In this document: positions 45,243 through 54,736 of the stretch, piece by piece
Layout of the letters: every line of letters starts with the position of its first letter
How positions within the stretch are numbered: the stretch's first letter is position 1
NCBI RefSeq assembly: GCF_012034335.1
Contig: NZ_JAATHJ010000007.1
Span: 62,001 to 126,000 of the forward strand
Reading direction: 5' to 3'
From: Alkalicoccus luteus
GTDB lineage: Bacteria; Bacillota; Bacilli; Bacillales; Salisediminibacteriaceae
Length of the DNA: 64,000 bases
Translations under genes and position numbers: made by a program
The notes under the pieces: generated by a model
The model's database searches: none
What the model was told of the DNA's origin: nothing
The model's input: only the letters and a program-made list of their open reading frames with translations

Positions 45243-45391
45243 TGCTTCACCTGCTTTCTTCAACGTTCATTATAAAATCAACGTAAAAAAAAGAAAAAGA
45301 ATTTGACTTGATAATCAGTTAAACGTTTAGTAAAATGCAATATTTGAGTGAACATTAACACGAAAAGTAATTAATGCAGGAGGTACCTCAT

Positions 45392-45913
45392 ATGCAATCC
45401 GTATTTGAAAAGCAGCCATCTTCAGAAATGCGTGCAGATGAGTGGGCGCATGCCTATGATGAACTTCATACTCAGTTTCTCCGTTTACAGCAAAACCTGG
45501 AAACAATTGCACAGCGTTTTGATATTCGCGGTGTTGAACAGACTAAGCACAGCATCATGACGATTGTGTATGAAACTGATGATGGAAAAACGTTTCGTAT
45601 TATGGCAGATGACTGCCGTTTTCCGCACAGGGGACATTGGGATTTTTCCCTGCACGGATCCTATGAGCAGAATGCTTTATATATAGATGATATTCGTGGT
45701 GAAACAGATTACGGATTCGGATCCGTTATGATAAAACATTTGAAGAAAAAAGCCGAAGAAAAAAATATCCCCGAAATTCGCGGAAAGTTAAAAGAGCGGG
45801 ATTATGATCATCAGGACAGACTCGTTCACTTCTATACGAAGCATTCATTTTCAGTAACGCTTAACGAATCCGGTCGTGAAGGACAAATCAAATGGTCTGC
45901 GGATAACTGCTAG
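45392..45913 (+). CDS. GNAT-like hypothetical protein
   Basis: 173-residue protein that I do not recognise with certainty. The second half has the pattern of a GNAT acetyltransferase core: YGFGSVMIKHLKKKAEEKN resembles the acetyl-CoA loop and helix, and LVHFYTKHSF resembles the C-terminal FYxKxGF element. The first half (Gln/Glu-rich helical segment then a beta-rich region) is not recognisable. GCAGGAGG precedes the ATG at 45392; an in-frame upstream ATG at 45374 is immediately before this site. A TTGACT -35 (45303-45308) with a weak -10 lies upstream, and a strong terminator follows. Confidence 0.7.
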   Translation: MQSVFEKQPSSEMRADEWAHAYDELHTQFLRLQQNLETIAQRFDIRGVEQTKHSIMTIVYETDDGKTFRIMADDCRFPHRGHWDFSLHGSYEQNALYIDDIRGETDYGFGSVMIKHLKKKAEEKNIPEIRGKLKERDYDHQDRLVHFYTKHSFSVTLNESGREGQIKWSADNC

Positions 45914-45993
45914 TGCCTGCTTAAACACGCTGCGTTTAGTTGTAAATCCGGACAGCCGGCTCGTCTTGCTATAGTCATTAAGAAGTCACTGGT

Positions 45994-46028
45994 GCAGCCC
46001 TCATTAATAAGAGGGCTGCGCTTTTTTT
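45994..46028 (+). terminator. Terminator of the GNAT-like gene
   Basis: GCAGCCCTC (45994-46002) pairs with GAGGGCTGC (46011-46019), followed by GC and seven T. Confidence 0.85.
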
Positions 46029-46543
46029 ATATTAGGAAGCTTTGTTGTATACTGCAAACATGCCACCTCTTTATTATTTATACCAATGTATAAGAGATGC
46101 TCTGATCCATACCGGTTCAGCAGTTCGAAAGCTGACCTCCGGCTGCATAAGAAATCTTCGGTTTCATTCAAAGTATACAGCTAGAATTTATTCAGCTTAT
46201 AACGCACTCATCCTTACGAATCAGATCTGTTACCCCAAGCTGGGAAGAAACGATATGATCGGAACGAGATCGGAGTGGAACGCTCGGTTTCAGCTTTGAG
46301 AAGATCGATTTAACATCTTTCAGCTTAATGCAATAACGTCACGCTTCGTTCTGAAAATAGATTTGTACCATTGCTGCAGCACCTGCTTTCAACAGCAGGT
46401 CCGTAATCTGAAACAGCGAGCGGACAACCATTGCCATAATTGTCCGCTCGTAAGATGAGATAAGATATACACATTACACTTCAGTCTGTCTCCTAAAAGT
46501 AACTGATCCGGCACGCCGCGCAGAGAGGCATCTGTTTCTGACA
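46029..46543. other. Intergenic gap with two hairpins
   Basis: I see no supportable gene in these 515 bases. A perfect 11-bp hairpin (CGAGCGGACAA at 46417-46427 with TTGTCCGCTCG at 46440-46450) and a second hairpin ACCTGCT/AGCAGGT (46381-46400) lie near the 3' end of the minus-strand gamma-glutamylcyclotransferase-like gene. The first may be its terminator, but only a short TTT follows on that strand. A structured RNA is also possible. Confidence 0.4.
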
Positions 46544-46912
46544 TTAGCTGCGCGCTTTCCAGTCGCCGCTGTAGATCTTATTTCCAGATTGCACCGGCTT
46601 GTTGTAATAATAAACGAGCGCTTTCTGAAGACCGAAGTTTGTTATAACGTCTGTGGTCGTTCGGTAGTACAGATTCCAATTACGGCCGGCCCGGAAACCT
46701 TCCAGCTCATCGATCGCCGGCAGCAGCTCCGAAGTGACCTCGTAAAGCTCACCCCAAACGTCTCCATCACCCCTGACAAGTGCCGGATAGCCAAACCCAG
46801 TGTCGTACAAATCACCTTTTACTCTTGCCCGGTCAGCTAACCGCCTCGCTTTCGTTAAAAAGAAATGATTGCCCTCTCCTGTCATCAGCGTACCGTAAAC
46901 AAAAAGCTTCAC
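46544..46912 (-). CDS. Gamma-glutamylcyclotransferase-like protein (AIG2/GGCT fold)
   Basis: 122-residue GGCT-like protein beginning with the signature KLFVYGTLMTGEGNHF, which binds the gamma-glutamyl or similar group. The catalytic glutamate is expected in DELEGF. Family members release 5-oxoproline from gamma-glutamyl compounds or act on related amides. It uses a GTG start with AAGAGGC seven bases upstream, and follows the unrecognised coiled-coil gene by four bases, so they are probably cotranscribed. Confidence 0.8.
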   Translation of the reverse strand: MKLFVYGTLMTGEGNHFFLTKARRLADRARVKGDLYDTGFGYPALVRGDGDVWGELYEVTSELLPAIDELEGFRAGRNWNLYYRTTTDVITNFGLQKALVYYYNKPVQSGNKIYSGDWKARS

Positions 46913-46915
46913 TTG

Positions 46916-47800
46916 TTAAGCCTCTTTTAAGAGCCGGATACGTTCTTCCGAAAGTTTTAGCTTCTGCTTTTCTTTTTCCATGAGGTCCGTTTTAAGACGA
47001 TTGACTGTCGAAGAGACTAAGTCCTGAAGTTCTGCCGGGAGCAGTGATGCATTTGACGGATCCTTCTCCAGAAGCCACATTCTAAGTATCATTTCAAATA
47101 CGTCTTCATCCTGATCATGAAAAACACTTGGATCTACATCCGCACTATGGTCCGCCAGATTTTCGATTTCATCCCTGAACTGTCTGAGGTGCCGGTCTGC
47201 CCGGTGAACTGCCCGCAGCACATTACCAACGTGAATGCCTTTCAAAAAGGAAGGAACTGCTCCCTCCAGATAGTCGGCAGCCGGCGTCCAGTCTGCCTGC
47301 TTATCGAATGCTTTCATGACTTCTTCAAGTGAATAGTACGCCTGCTCTCCTGCATCAACAGCTTCTGTAAGGTTTTGAATAGCGCCCATCGTTTTAATTT
47401 CTTTTGCGGCAGCCTCATACAACTCATTTGACCAGAACGACTGCTGATCTTCTATAAGTGATTCTTTCATGACTGCAAGCTGTTCTTCTTCTGATTCAAC
47501 CGTTTCAACCTGCTGCAAATGGTCTTTATACATCGTATATTCAGCCATCAGTTCTTTCTGAAGCTCTCTCAAATGCGCCTCAGTGTAGCGGCTGAAAAGC
47601 TGATCGCCGTTCGAGTTCTGATCAGCACTTGAGCCAGCCTCGTAAAGATTGAACGACTCACCTTCAAGCAGTTCCGCCGTTTGCTGGCGAAGCTGGACTT
47701 TATGATTTTTCTCATAAAGCAGCAGCGTATGTTTAAGCCATTTATCATAAACTCTTCTCTTCTCAAGTACTTCCATCATTTTTTCGTTTAAGCTTTGCAT
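46916..47800 (-). CDS. Hypothetical protein, helical/coiled-coil and acidic
   Basis: 294-residue protein I do not recognise. It is predicted to be largely helical, with heptad-like charged stretches in residues 60-150 (LRELQKELMAEYTMYKDHLQQVE) and at the C-terminus (DLMEKEKQKLKLSEERIRLLKEA). No signal peptide, membrane segment or metal motif is seen. An in-frame GTG at 47809 overlaps the GGCAGGTGA site, so the ATG at 47800 is preferred. It lies just upstream of the GGCT-like gene, with no terminator between. Confidence 0.7.
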   Translation of the reverse strand: MQSLNEKMMEVLEKRRVYDKWLKHTLLLYEKNHKVQLRQQTAELLEGESFNLYEAGSSADQNSNGDQLFSRYTEAHLRELQKELMAEYTMYKDHLQQVETVESEEEQLAVMKESLIEDQQSFWSNELYEAAAKEIKTMGAIQNLTEAVDAGEQAYYSLEEVMKAFDKQADWTPAADYLEGAVPSFLKGIHVGNVLRAVHRADRHLRQFRDEIENLADHSADVDPSVFHDQDEDVFEMILRMWLLEKDPSNASLLPAELQDLVSSTVNRLKTDLMEKEKQKLKLSEERIRLLKEA

Positions 47801-47879
47801 CTTCTTCACCTGCCTTCAATTTAGTTTACCCGTTAACGAGCTAATCGGGCAACAGCTGCTCCACACCTTCAATCACAGC

Positions 47880-47919
47880 AACTGCCTGCACCGGGGCTCA
47901 TGGCCTGATGCAGGCAGTT
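47880..47919. terminator. Hairpin between two hypothetical genes
   Basis: AACTGCCTGCA (47880-47890) pairs perfectly with TGCAGGCAGTT (47909-47919), with an 18-base loop. It lies 19 bases beyond the stop of the 48.5-kb gene; T-runs are poor on both strands, so termination is only likely. Confidence 0.5.
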
Positions 47920-47937
47920 TTGCTGAGTGTCAGCTGA

Positions 47938-48531
47938 TTATCCTGTAATAGAAGCCTGAGCAGCACCTTGTTTTCGACATGCTTCCACGAGTATCGATGT
48001 GGAAATTACTCTCTGGATCAATTGGTCGATTAAGTCTGCGTCAGGTGATTCAAAGGGAATAATTAATTCTTTAGAAAATCCCCATTTTTGCAGAATAACA
48101 TCTATTCGCTTCTGATTATACTCATTCATGACAGCAGGGTCATACAGACGTTGGAAAGCAAGCGCTGTTCCCCGTTCCGACACCCAGTCTGCCAGTCGGA
48201 TGCTGAACACATAATCATTCATAAGCGAATTCTCTATGTTTCCTCTGCGAATTTTATTGTATCGAACCTGCAAATACGTTTCTTCAGGTTTTTCACGGCT
48301 TTCAGAAGTCTTCCAAATCAAACTCCCTTCGTATGTGAGCTTGTGCCGGTAATAAATTTGGAAGCCACGCTCTTTTTGAAAGAATCCTCCGGAAGCTGAT
48401 GCTAACGTCTCCGGATCACACAGCATTGCAAATTCATGCCACGAACTGTTTAAGTCCGCGTGGACCATTTGTTCTGTTAAAAAGAGCAGCTGATCTCTCT
48501 GTATATAACTCATGCTCTTCATCTTGTTCAC
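47938..48531 (-). CDS. Hypothetical protein
   Basis: 197-residue protein I do not recognise. It is soluble by appearance, with no signal or membrane segment and a mixed alpha/beta pattern; a tryptophan and charged residues are frequent (WHEFAMLCDPETLASASGGFF; LADWVSERGTALAFQRLYD). GTG at 48531 follows AAGGAG by six bases and is the likely start; ATG at 48522 is the alternative with long spacing. It is divergent from the ABC-F gene. Confidence 0.65.
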   Translation of the reverse strand: MNKMKSMSYIQRDQLLFLTEQMVHADLNSSWHEFAMLCDPETLASASGGFFQKERGFQIYYRHKLTYEGSLIWKTSESREKPEETYLQVRYNKIRRGNIENSLMNDYVFSIRLADWVSERGTALAFQRLYDPAVMNEYNQKRIDVILQKWGFSKELIIPFESPDADLIDQLIQRVISTSILVEACRKQGAAQASITG

Positions 48532-48625
48532 TCATTTCTCCTTAAAGTACCCACCATAAAACTATAGCCGAAAAATGTCATTTTAAAACCATGTTTAATT
48601 CCCTGTCGTAATTTACACTGGTAGA

Positions 48626-48634
48626 TGGTATAAT
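48626..48634 (+). promoter_or_regulatory. Extended -10 promoter of the ABC-F gene
   Basis: TGGTATAAT is a TGN plus consensus TATAAT element, 38 bases before the ABC-F start. The -35 region (TCGTAA) is weak, as is usual for extended -10 promoters. Confidence 0.6.
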
Positions 48635-48672
48635 TCTCATCAGTATGTCTAAGGAAAGAGGATGAAAAAAAT

Positions 48673-50277
48673 ATGCTTCAAGCTCAAGATATCAGTCTCC
48701 GATTTGGAGATAAAAAATTATTCGAAGATGTCAACATTAAGTTCACAGCAGGAAACTGCTACGGTCTGATCGGTGCTAACGGTGCTGGAAAATCCACGTT
48801 TCTAAAAGTGCTGTCCGGTGAGATCGATTCCCAGTCCGGTCACGTTTCCATGCCTAAAGATGCCCGGTTGGCTGTATTAAAGCAGGACCACTATGCATAC
48901 GAAGACGATCAGGTTCTGGAAGTCGTTATGATGGGCTATGAACAGCTCTACAGCGTACGCAAAGAGAAAGACGAAATCTACATGAAGCCTGATTTCTCGG
49001 ATGAAGACGGCATGCGCGCTGCCGAACTTGAAGGCGAGTTTGCTGAAATGAACGGATATGAGGCGGAATCCGATGCCGCCGTTCTGCTTCAGGGCCTCGG
49101 CATATCTGAAGAAAAGCATTATGTCACGATGAACTCCCTGAGCGAGGGTGACAAAGTAAAAGTTCTGCTGGCACAGGCTTTGTTCGGCAGTCCGGAGGTT
49201 CTCCTTCTTGACGAGCCAACAAACGGTCTCGACGTAGAAGCAGTCCAGTGGCTGGAAGAATTTCTGATTAACTTTGAAAACACGGTTATTGTTGTTTCAC
49301 ACGACCGGTATTTCTTAAATAACGTCTGCACGCATATTGCCGATCTGGATTTCAGTAAAATTCAAATCTATGTAGGCAACTACGATTTCTGGTATGAATC
49401 CAGCCAGCTCGCATTGAAAATGGCTCAGGAACGCAACAAAAAGAAAGAAGAAAAAATTAACGATTTGAAAAACTTTGTGGCACGCTTCAGTGCAAATGCC
49501 TCAAAATCCAAGCAGGCGACTTCACGTAAAAAACTGCTTGATAAAATTGAATTGGAAGACATCCGGCCGTCTTCCCGTAAGTATCCTTATATTGCATTTA
49601 AACCGGAGCGTGAAATCGGAAACGATCTATTGACTGTTGAAAACCTCTCCAAGACAATCGACGGTGTAACGTACCTGAAAAATGTTTCATTCACACTTAA
49701 TCCTGGAGATAAGGTTGCGCTTGCCGGACCTAATGAACAGGCTAAAACCGTGTTAATGCAAATCATAACCGGTGAAATAGAACCGGATGAAGGCTCGTAT
49801 AAATGGGGCATTACGACAAGCCAGTCTTATTTTCCAAAAGACAACAGCAGCTACTTCACAGGAAAAGAATCCGATTTGATCGACTGGCTCCGCCAATACT
49901 CGCCTGAAGATCAGTCTGAGCAGTTCGTAAGGGGCTTTCTCGGGCGCATGCTGTTCTCTGGAGAAGAAGCGAAGAAAAGCCCGGCTGTTCTTTCCGGTGG
50001 CGAAAAAGTCCGCTGTATGCTTTCCAAAATGATGCTCTCCGGTGCAAACGTGCTGGTGCTTGATGAGCCGACAAACCATTTGGATTTAGAGTCCATTACA
50101 GCATTAAACAATGGTCTTGTTGAATTTAAAGGATCTATGATTTTTGCAAGCCACGACTTCCAATTTAACCAGTCCCTTGCTAACCGCATCATTGAATTGA
50201 AAGATGACGGTGTGTATGACAAAGAAATCACCTATGAAGAATATGTGGAAGAACGACTTAAAGCTAAGACCGTCTAA
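48673..50277 (+). CDS. ABC-F family ATPase (YkpA type)
   Basis: 534-residue soluble ABC-F protein with two ATPase domains and no membrane part, most similar in arrangement to B. subtilis YkpA. ABC-F proteins act on the ribosome. The first domain has GANGAGKST (Walker A) and LLLDEPTNGLD; its signature region reads LSEGDKVKV rather than LSGGQ. The linker NASKSKQATSRKKLLDKI precedes the second domain, whose Walker A is degenerate (GPNEQAKTVL) although LSGGEKVRC and LVLDEPTNHLD are intact. YkpA has the same degenerate second P-loop as I recall. It is not one of the antibiotic-resistance ABC-Fs by motif. Confidence 0.92.
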   Translation: MLQAQDISLRFGDKKLFEDVNIKFTAGNCYGLIGANGAGKSTFLKVLSGEIDSQSGHVSMPKDARLAVLKQDHYAYEDDQVLEVVMMGYEQLYSVRKEKDEIYMKPDFSDEDGMRAAELEGEFAEMNGYEAESDAAVLLQGLGISEEKHYVTMNSLSEGDKVKVLLAQALFGSPEVLLLDEPTNGLDVEAVQWLEEFLINFENTVIVVSHDRYFLNNVCTHIADLDFSKIQIYVGNYDFWYESSQLALKMAQERNKKKEEKINDLKNFVARFSANASKSKQATSRKKLLDKIELEDIRPSSRKYPYIAFKPEREIGNDLLTVENLSKTIDGVTYLKNVSFTLNPGDKVALAGPNEQAKTVLMQIITGEIEPDEGSYKWGITTSQSYFPKDNSSYFTGKESDLIDWLRQYSPEDQSEQFVRGFLGRMLFSGEEAKKSPAVLSGGEKVRCMLSKMMLSGANVLVLDEPTNHLDLESITALNNGLVEFKGSMIFASHDFQFNQSLANRIIELKDDGVYDKEITYEEYVEERLKAKTV

Positions 50278-50284
50278 CCAGTTT

Positions 50285-50314
50285 AGCCGGCTCCAAAATT
50301 GGAGCCGGCTTTTG
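50285..50314 (+). terminator. Terminator of the ABC-F gene
   Basis: AGCCGGCTCC (50285-50294) pairs perfectly with GGAGCCGGCT (50301-50310), then TTTTG, eight bases past the stop. Confidence 0.8.
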
Positions 50315-50382
50315 TATGTTCTGCTGAATCATTTGTACCTGTCTGGCAGCTTTTTACGCTTCCCGTAGAGCCTAGTCTGCCG

Positions 50383-53300
50383 TTATGTGTCCAATACAAG
50401 CTTCGTTCCGGTTTCGCCCGGTACTGCCGGGATCACTCGCAGCCTTTTCTGAAGCCGTTCCTGCAGCTCCGGTACGTGGGAAATAACGCCTACCGAGCCC
50501 GCTTCAAGCTCAAGCTTTTCCAATGCCTCCATAACAGTTTCTAACAGGCCGCTGTCCAGTGTGCCAAATCCTTCATCAAGAAAAAAGAATTCTAGCGGGT
50601 AGCGCCCTTTCAGCTGAATGGATTTCGAGAGCGCAAGTGCCAGTGCCAGGGAAGTCAGAAATGTTTCCCCTCCTGATAAACTGGAAACCGGCCGGCGAAT
50701 CCCTCCGCTGCTGTCATCTCTGATCAAAAAGCCGCCGCTCTGATCCACTTCAATTGCATATCTGCTCCGCGTCAGCTTTTTCAGAACATCCGTCGCTTCA
50801 CGGCAGACATGATAGAGATGTTCTTCTGCCAGGAATTCAACAAACTGCTTGCCCCTGAGCACCTGCTCCAGCTGCTGATGAAGTTCTGCTTCGTGCCGGA
50901 GACGCTTTTCTTCTTTCACCACCTCTGCATAACGCTCAAATCGTTTTGCTCTGTCTTCATACAACTGATACGCTCTTCCTTCAGCATGTTCTGCATAACG
51001 CAGATCCGACCTTAACGCTGTTTTTCTTTCCTCTGCAAGCATCCAAGCATCTTTTGTAACCGGGGTGCCAATTTCTTTTTGGAGACTGCTTACCCGGTCT
51101 GCCATCAGCTTCATCTTTTCTTCGAACTGCTGCACAGCCTCGGCTTGTTCTTCTACTGCAGAAGGCTCTGCATAAGCAAGCAATACATCCTCAGGCGCCC
51201 TCTCCCCTGCATGATCCCTCCATGCTTGTTCAGCTCTTCTGATTCTTTCTTCTGAAGCTGTTTTACGCTCTAAAGCGCTGTGGTACGCAAGCCTTTTCTC
51301 TTCAGCTTCTTCAGCTGCTGAGGTGATTTCTTCGTCAAGCTTTTCCAGTTTGCTTCTGTACTTAATTAACGCCTGTTTTTCCTGCAGCAATTTATCCTGA
51401 AGTGGTTCATCGCCTGCCACAGCCTTTATCCGGTCTTTGCAGACAGCTATACGCTCATGAAGATCTCTTTCTTTGTCACGAAGCTGATGGATTTTCGTCG
51501 ATGACGCTGTTTTCTTTTCGGAGATCTGCCATCTTTTTGTTTGCAGACTGGAGATAATATCATAGCTTTTTCGAATACGCTCAGCCGTATAATCCCGCTT
51601 CTCTTTTAATTCAGAAAGCGTCTGGTATTCCTCTGCGACAGTGTCCAGGCTGTATTCGCGGAAGTTTTGCCGCCACTTCTTCTGCTTCATTTGAAATTCA
51701 TCGCGAGCTGACGAATAAGCTGCTTGAGCCTCTTTTACAGATTGATCTTCAGCTTGAAGACGCTGGATCAAATCGCGATATGCCTGGGAAACGTTCTGAT
51801 GCTCCTTCATTTGCTGCTGCCAGACAGAAATTAATCTCTGCCAGGCCTGCATTTTTTCTTCAATGTGGGAAAGATCCGGTTCTTCTTCCTGGTATTTCGT
51901 TTCCGGGAGTAAGACGGGGGAACTCTCGATTCTTACTTCTATATCAGAGCGGATTTTCAAGAGCTTCTGCATCGGAAAATCTTCTGTTTGTCGTGAAGAC
52001 GTTTTGTTTGAGGCTGCAAGAGACGAATGTCCGCATATAGGACATGGACTTCCTCGTTCCACGAGCTCCCGGTGAGTTGTGATCCATTGTTTTTCCTGAC
52101 TGCTCACAAAGTGTGTATGAATATGATGAACGATCTCAGAAACCTTATTGTAGGCGGCCATCAGCTGACTCCCGGTTAATTTCAGCTGGTTCTGAGCTGC
52201 GAGCTGGTTTGATTCCTGATCTGTTGCAGCTGCGGCTGTCAGAGAGCGCCTCTTTTCTGATTCCTCCAGCGTTTGTGCTTTTTCATTTGCTTTTTTTTCC
52301 AGCTGTCTGACTGACTCAGCCTCTTCACAGGCAGCTCTCAACTCAGCTAAAGGCTTAAGCTGTTCATCGTATACTTGTACGTCACGTTCGAGCTGTTCCT
52401 GAAGCTGTTTGGCCTGCCGAAACTTTACATCTGCAGCCTGAAGTTCCTTTTCCTCTTTCTGCTCGAGCTTAAGACCGGCTTCGAGCTCATCGTTTATCTC
52501 TCGGAGCTGTTTCTCGTGCTGTGATTTCTCGAGGTCTGTATTCTGCAGAGCTTCAAGTTTTAAAATGACTGTCTCTTTTTCTCTTTTCAGCTGCTCAAGC
52601 TCTTTTTTCTTTTGCTCTGCGTGCGTAATCAGCTCGATCCGTTTTCTTTCCGCTTCCTGTAAACCGATCTCAGCTTGTTTGTAAAATTCCTCGATGCTCT
52701 GTTGTGCTTGATTCGCTTCTGTCCACTCATCAGCAAAGGGCTTTAAACGTGATGCAAGCCGGGCACGCTCCAACCAGTCTTTCTTCTCCTGCATCTCATC
52801 TTCTTTTTGTTGCAGCAGATTCAGCTCATGTTTTGCTTCATCAAGTTTATGCTGTTTGTTCCATCGATCAGCCAGTTTTCCTGCGAGCTCATCTGCTTTC
52901 TTATGGAGCCTCGTCAGCAGATTTTTCTCATCTTCGGCTTCACGCAGAGCGCCGGCTGCTTCTTCTACTGCATGCTCATCGGCCGCCCCAAGTCCGTCCT
53001 TTTCACTTTCCAGCTGTTTTAATGATGCATCGATTTGTTTTCTGGAAGCAGAAACTTTACGATTCAATTCGTCTCCGTATCTTTCAAGCTGAAACAATCG
53101 CTGCAGCATTTTCCTGCGGTCTTGCCCCTTTAAAGATAAAAACTCTGCAAATTTCCCCTGAGGAAGCACGACAGCTCTAGTGAAATCCTCTGAGGAGAGA
53201 CCAAGCAGCTCTCCAACTGCCTCGTTCACGTCTTTCGCCTTTTCCGCTTCTACCAGAGAATTGCACATAAAACGGGCGGACGTCTGTCTGACAGCACCGT

Positions 53301-53589
53301 CCTTATCTTTTTTCAAATTTCGTTCTACTGCGTAAGCATCGTTTCCGAGCATAAAATCAAATCGAACGTATATCTCTTTTTCATGCTGATTCATGATGCC
53401 ATCAAACTTCTGCGCACGCTCCACCTTTGCATATAATGCAAGGGTTAAGGCATCCAGTATACTGGATTTTCCGCTTCCGGTCGGGCCGAATATTCCAAAT
53501 ACTCCGCTGCCTGCGAGCGCCTCAAAATCAACGTACTGTTCAGCACGAAAGCTGTGTAAGCCTTTAATCGTCAGTTTGAGCGGCCTCAT
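50383..53589 (-). CDS. sbcC: Exonuclease SbcCD, subunit C
   Basis: 1068-residue SMC/Rad50-like ATPase that works with SbcD to cleave hairpins and protein-blocked DNA ends. Walker A is FGPTGSGKSS (34-43), a long coiled coil fills about 170-890, and the zinc hook CPIC is centred in it (Cys516, Cys519). The C-terminal signature LSGGETFLTSLALALALS and Walker B FFLDEGFGTLD complete the ATPase. GGAGGTG precedes the ATG at 53589, which lies 26 bases inside sbcD; the open frame to 53652 is not the start. Confidence 0.94.
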   Translation of the reverse strand: MRPLKLTIKGLHSFRAEQYVDFEALAGSGVFGIFGPTGSGKSSILDALTLALYAKVERAQKFDGIMNQHEKEIYVRFDFMLGNDAYAVERNLKKDKDGAVRQTSARFMCNSLVEAEKAKDVNEAVGELLGLSSEDFTRAVVLPQGKFAEFLSLKGQDRRKMLQRLFQLERYGDELNRKVSASRKQIDASLKQLESEKDGLGAADEHAVEEAAGALREAEDEKNLLTRLHKKADELAGKLADRWNKQHKLDEAKHELNLLQQKEDEMQEKKDWLERARLASRLKPFADEWTEANQAQQSIEEFYKQAEIGLQEAERKRIELITHAEQKKKELEQLKREKETVILKLEALQNTDLEKSQHEKQLREINDELEAGLKLEQKEEKELQAADVKFRQAKQLQEQLERDVQVYDEQLKPLAELRAACEEAESVRQLEKKANEKAQTLEESEKRRSLTAAAATDQESNQLAAQNQLKLTGSQLMAAYNKVSEIVHHIHTHFVSSQEKQWITTHRELVERGSPCPICGHSSLAASNKTSSRQTEDFPMQKLLKIRSDIEVRIESSPVLLPETKYQEEEPDLSHIEEKMQAWQRLISVWQQQMKEHQNVSQAYRDLIQRLQAEDQSVKEAQAAYSSARDEFQMKQKKWRQNFREYSLDTVAEEYQTLSELKEKRDYTAERIRKSYDIISSLQTKRWQISEKKTASSTKIHQLRDKERDLHERIAVCKDRIKAVAGDEPLQDKLLQEKQALIKYRSKLEKLDEEITSAAEEAEEKRLAYHSALERKTASEERIRRAEQAWRDHAGERAPEDVLLAYAEPSAVEEQAEAVQQFEEKMKLMADRVSSLQKEIGTPVTKDAWMLAEERKTALRSDLRYAEHAEGRAYQLYEDRAKRFERYAEVVKEEKRLRHEAELHQQLEQVLRGKQFVEFLAEEHLYHVCREATDVLKKLTRSRYAIEVDQSGGFLIRDDSSGGIRRPVSSLSGGETFLTSLALALALSKSIQLKGRYPLEFFFLDEGFGTLDSGLLETVMEALEKLELEAGSVGVISHVPELQERLQKRLRVIPAVPGETGTKLVLDT

Positions 53590-54736
53590 GATCGTCCACC
53601 TCCACCATTTGCAAAAACAGCTCTTTGAGTTCAGAAGACGGCTCCGCACCACCGAGTTGTTTTTTATAAAATTCTGTAAATAGATCCTCTATTGGACGTT
53701 CTCGCCGCCTGATGTCCACGTCCCGTTCTCTGTCGGGGAAAATCGGAATGATGGATAAGAGGCCATCATACGCTTTCTTCATATGATGAACGGTTTCAGC
53801 TGACAGCGGCTGATCCGTATGTACTTCAATTTCCAGCCAGGCACCAGCGTCTCGCTTTTCATCCATCCATTGAAGCACCTGCTGCGCGCCAGCTTCCGCC
53901 CTCCATCTGACGAGCGGCCTGCCGCAGGAGAGCGGTACCGTTTTGACCTGTGGAGATGCCTCATCTCCGAGCGTCACAATTGACACAGATTTGATATCGG
54001 CTCTTTCTGAAAAGCTAAAGCCCATTGGAGAACCGGAATAATAGGAGGGGGCCGGCGCCGTCTTGACCGCCTGGCTCCGGTGCAAATGTCCCAATGCGTG
54101 ATAATCCACAGCTGGGAGGCTCGTGCCTTTAACCGTGTAAGCTCCGCCCAGTTGAATCGGACGTTCGGAATCCGTCTCCGCTCCTCCTGCTGCGAATAAA
54201 TGAGAAACTCCGATAATCGGAGCCCGGGGATCAAGCTGACGCAGCTGAGCTTGGTACAGTTCGCTTACAGCCTTATCGTATTGCTCCCGCAAATCAAATT
54301 CGTTCAGCTCTTCAGATAGTCTGCGCTTCAACCTCGCTTCTGACGGGTAAGGCATCATTACCGCCTGCAGCACTCCTTTATCTGTCTGAACAGTCACAGG
54401 TTCTTTGCCAGGAAAAGCACGTGTGTGAACGTTCAGTCGTTTCATCACCGAGCTCGTCGCCTCCAGCCGGTCCGGACTGTCGTGATTTCCTGCTGCTACG
54501 ATGATCGGCCGGCGCCCTCCCTCGCTCAGTATCTCCATTCCATCATAATAAAGCATTTCGCCTTTCGCAGGAGGATTAACGGAATCGAATACATCACCGG
54601 CCATAACTACCGCATCAATCGCTTCGTCTCGGCAAATCTGCTGGATTTCTTCCATCATCGCTTCGTGCTCGTTGATTCGGTCCCGCCCCTCAATGGAACG
54701 GCCGATATGCCAATCTGCTGTATGCAGGATACGCAT
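53564..54736 (-). CDS. sbcD: Exonuclease SbcCD, subunit D
   Basis: 390-residue Mre11-like metallophosphatase nuclease. Motifs are LHTADWHIGRS at the N-terminus, VMAGDVFDSVNPP, GNHDSPDR and the ALGHLHR near residue 210. Its start is immediately after the addA stop and its end overlaps sbcC by 26 bases. Together with addAB this places four end-processing genes in one transcription unit. Confidence 0.95.
   Translation of the reverse strand: MRILHTADWHIGRSIEGRDRINEHEAMMEEIQQICRDEAIDAVVMAGDVFDSVNPPAKGEMLYYDGMEILSEGGRRPIIVAAGNHDSPDRLEATSSVMKRLNVHTRAFPGKEPVTVQTDKGVLQAVMMPYPSEARLKRRLSEELNEFDLREQYDKAVSELYQAQLRQLDPRAPIIGVSHLFAAGGAETDSERPIQLGGAYTVKGTSLPAVDYHALGHLHRSQAVKTAPAPSYYSGSPMGFSFSERADIKSVSIVTLGDEASPQVKTVPLSCGRPLVRWRAEAGAQQVLQWMDEKRDAGAWLEIEVHTDQPLSAETVHHMKKAYDGLLSIIPIFPDRERDVDIRRRERPIEDLFTEFYKKQLGGAEPSSELKELFLQMVEVDDHEAAQTDD

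Noticed and set aside
46042-46299. 85-residue open frame
   Set aside because: Its ribosome binding site is too far away, its composition is unlike a gene, and it shows no family motif.
49721-49750. Degenerate second Walker A in the ABC-F protein as a mutation
   Set aside because: The same degeneracy is, as I recall, present in B. subtilis YkpA, so it is a family trait.
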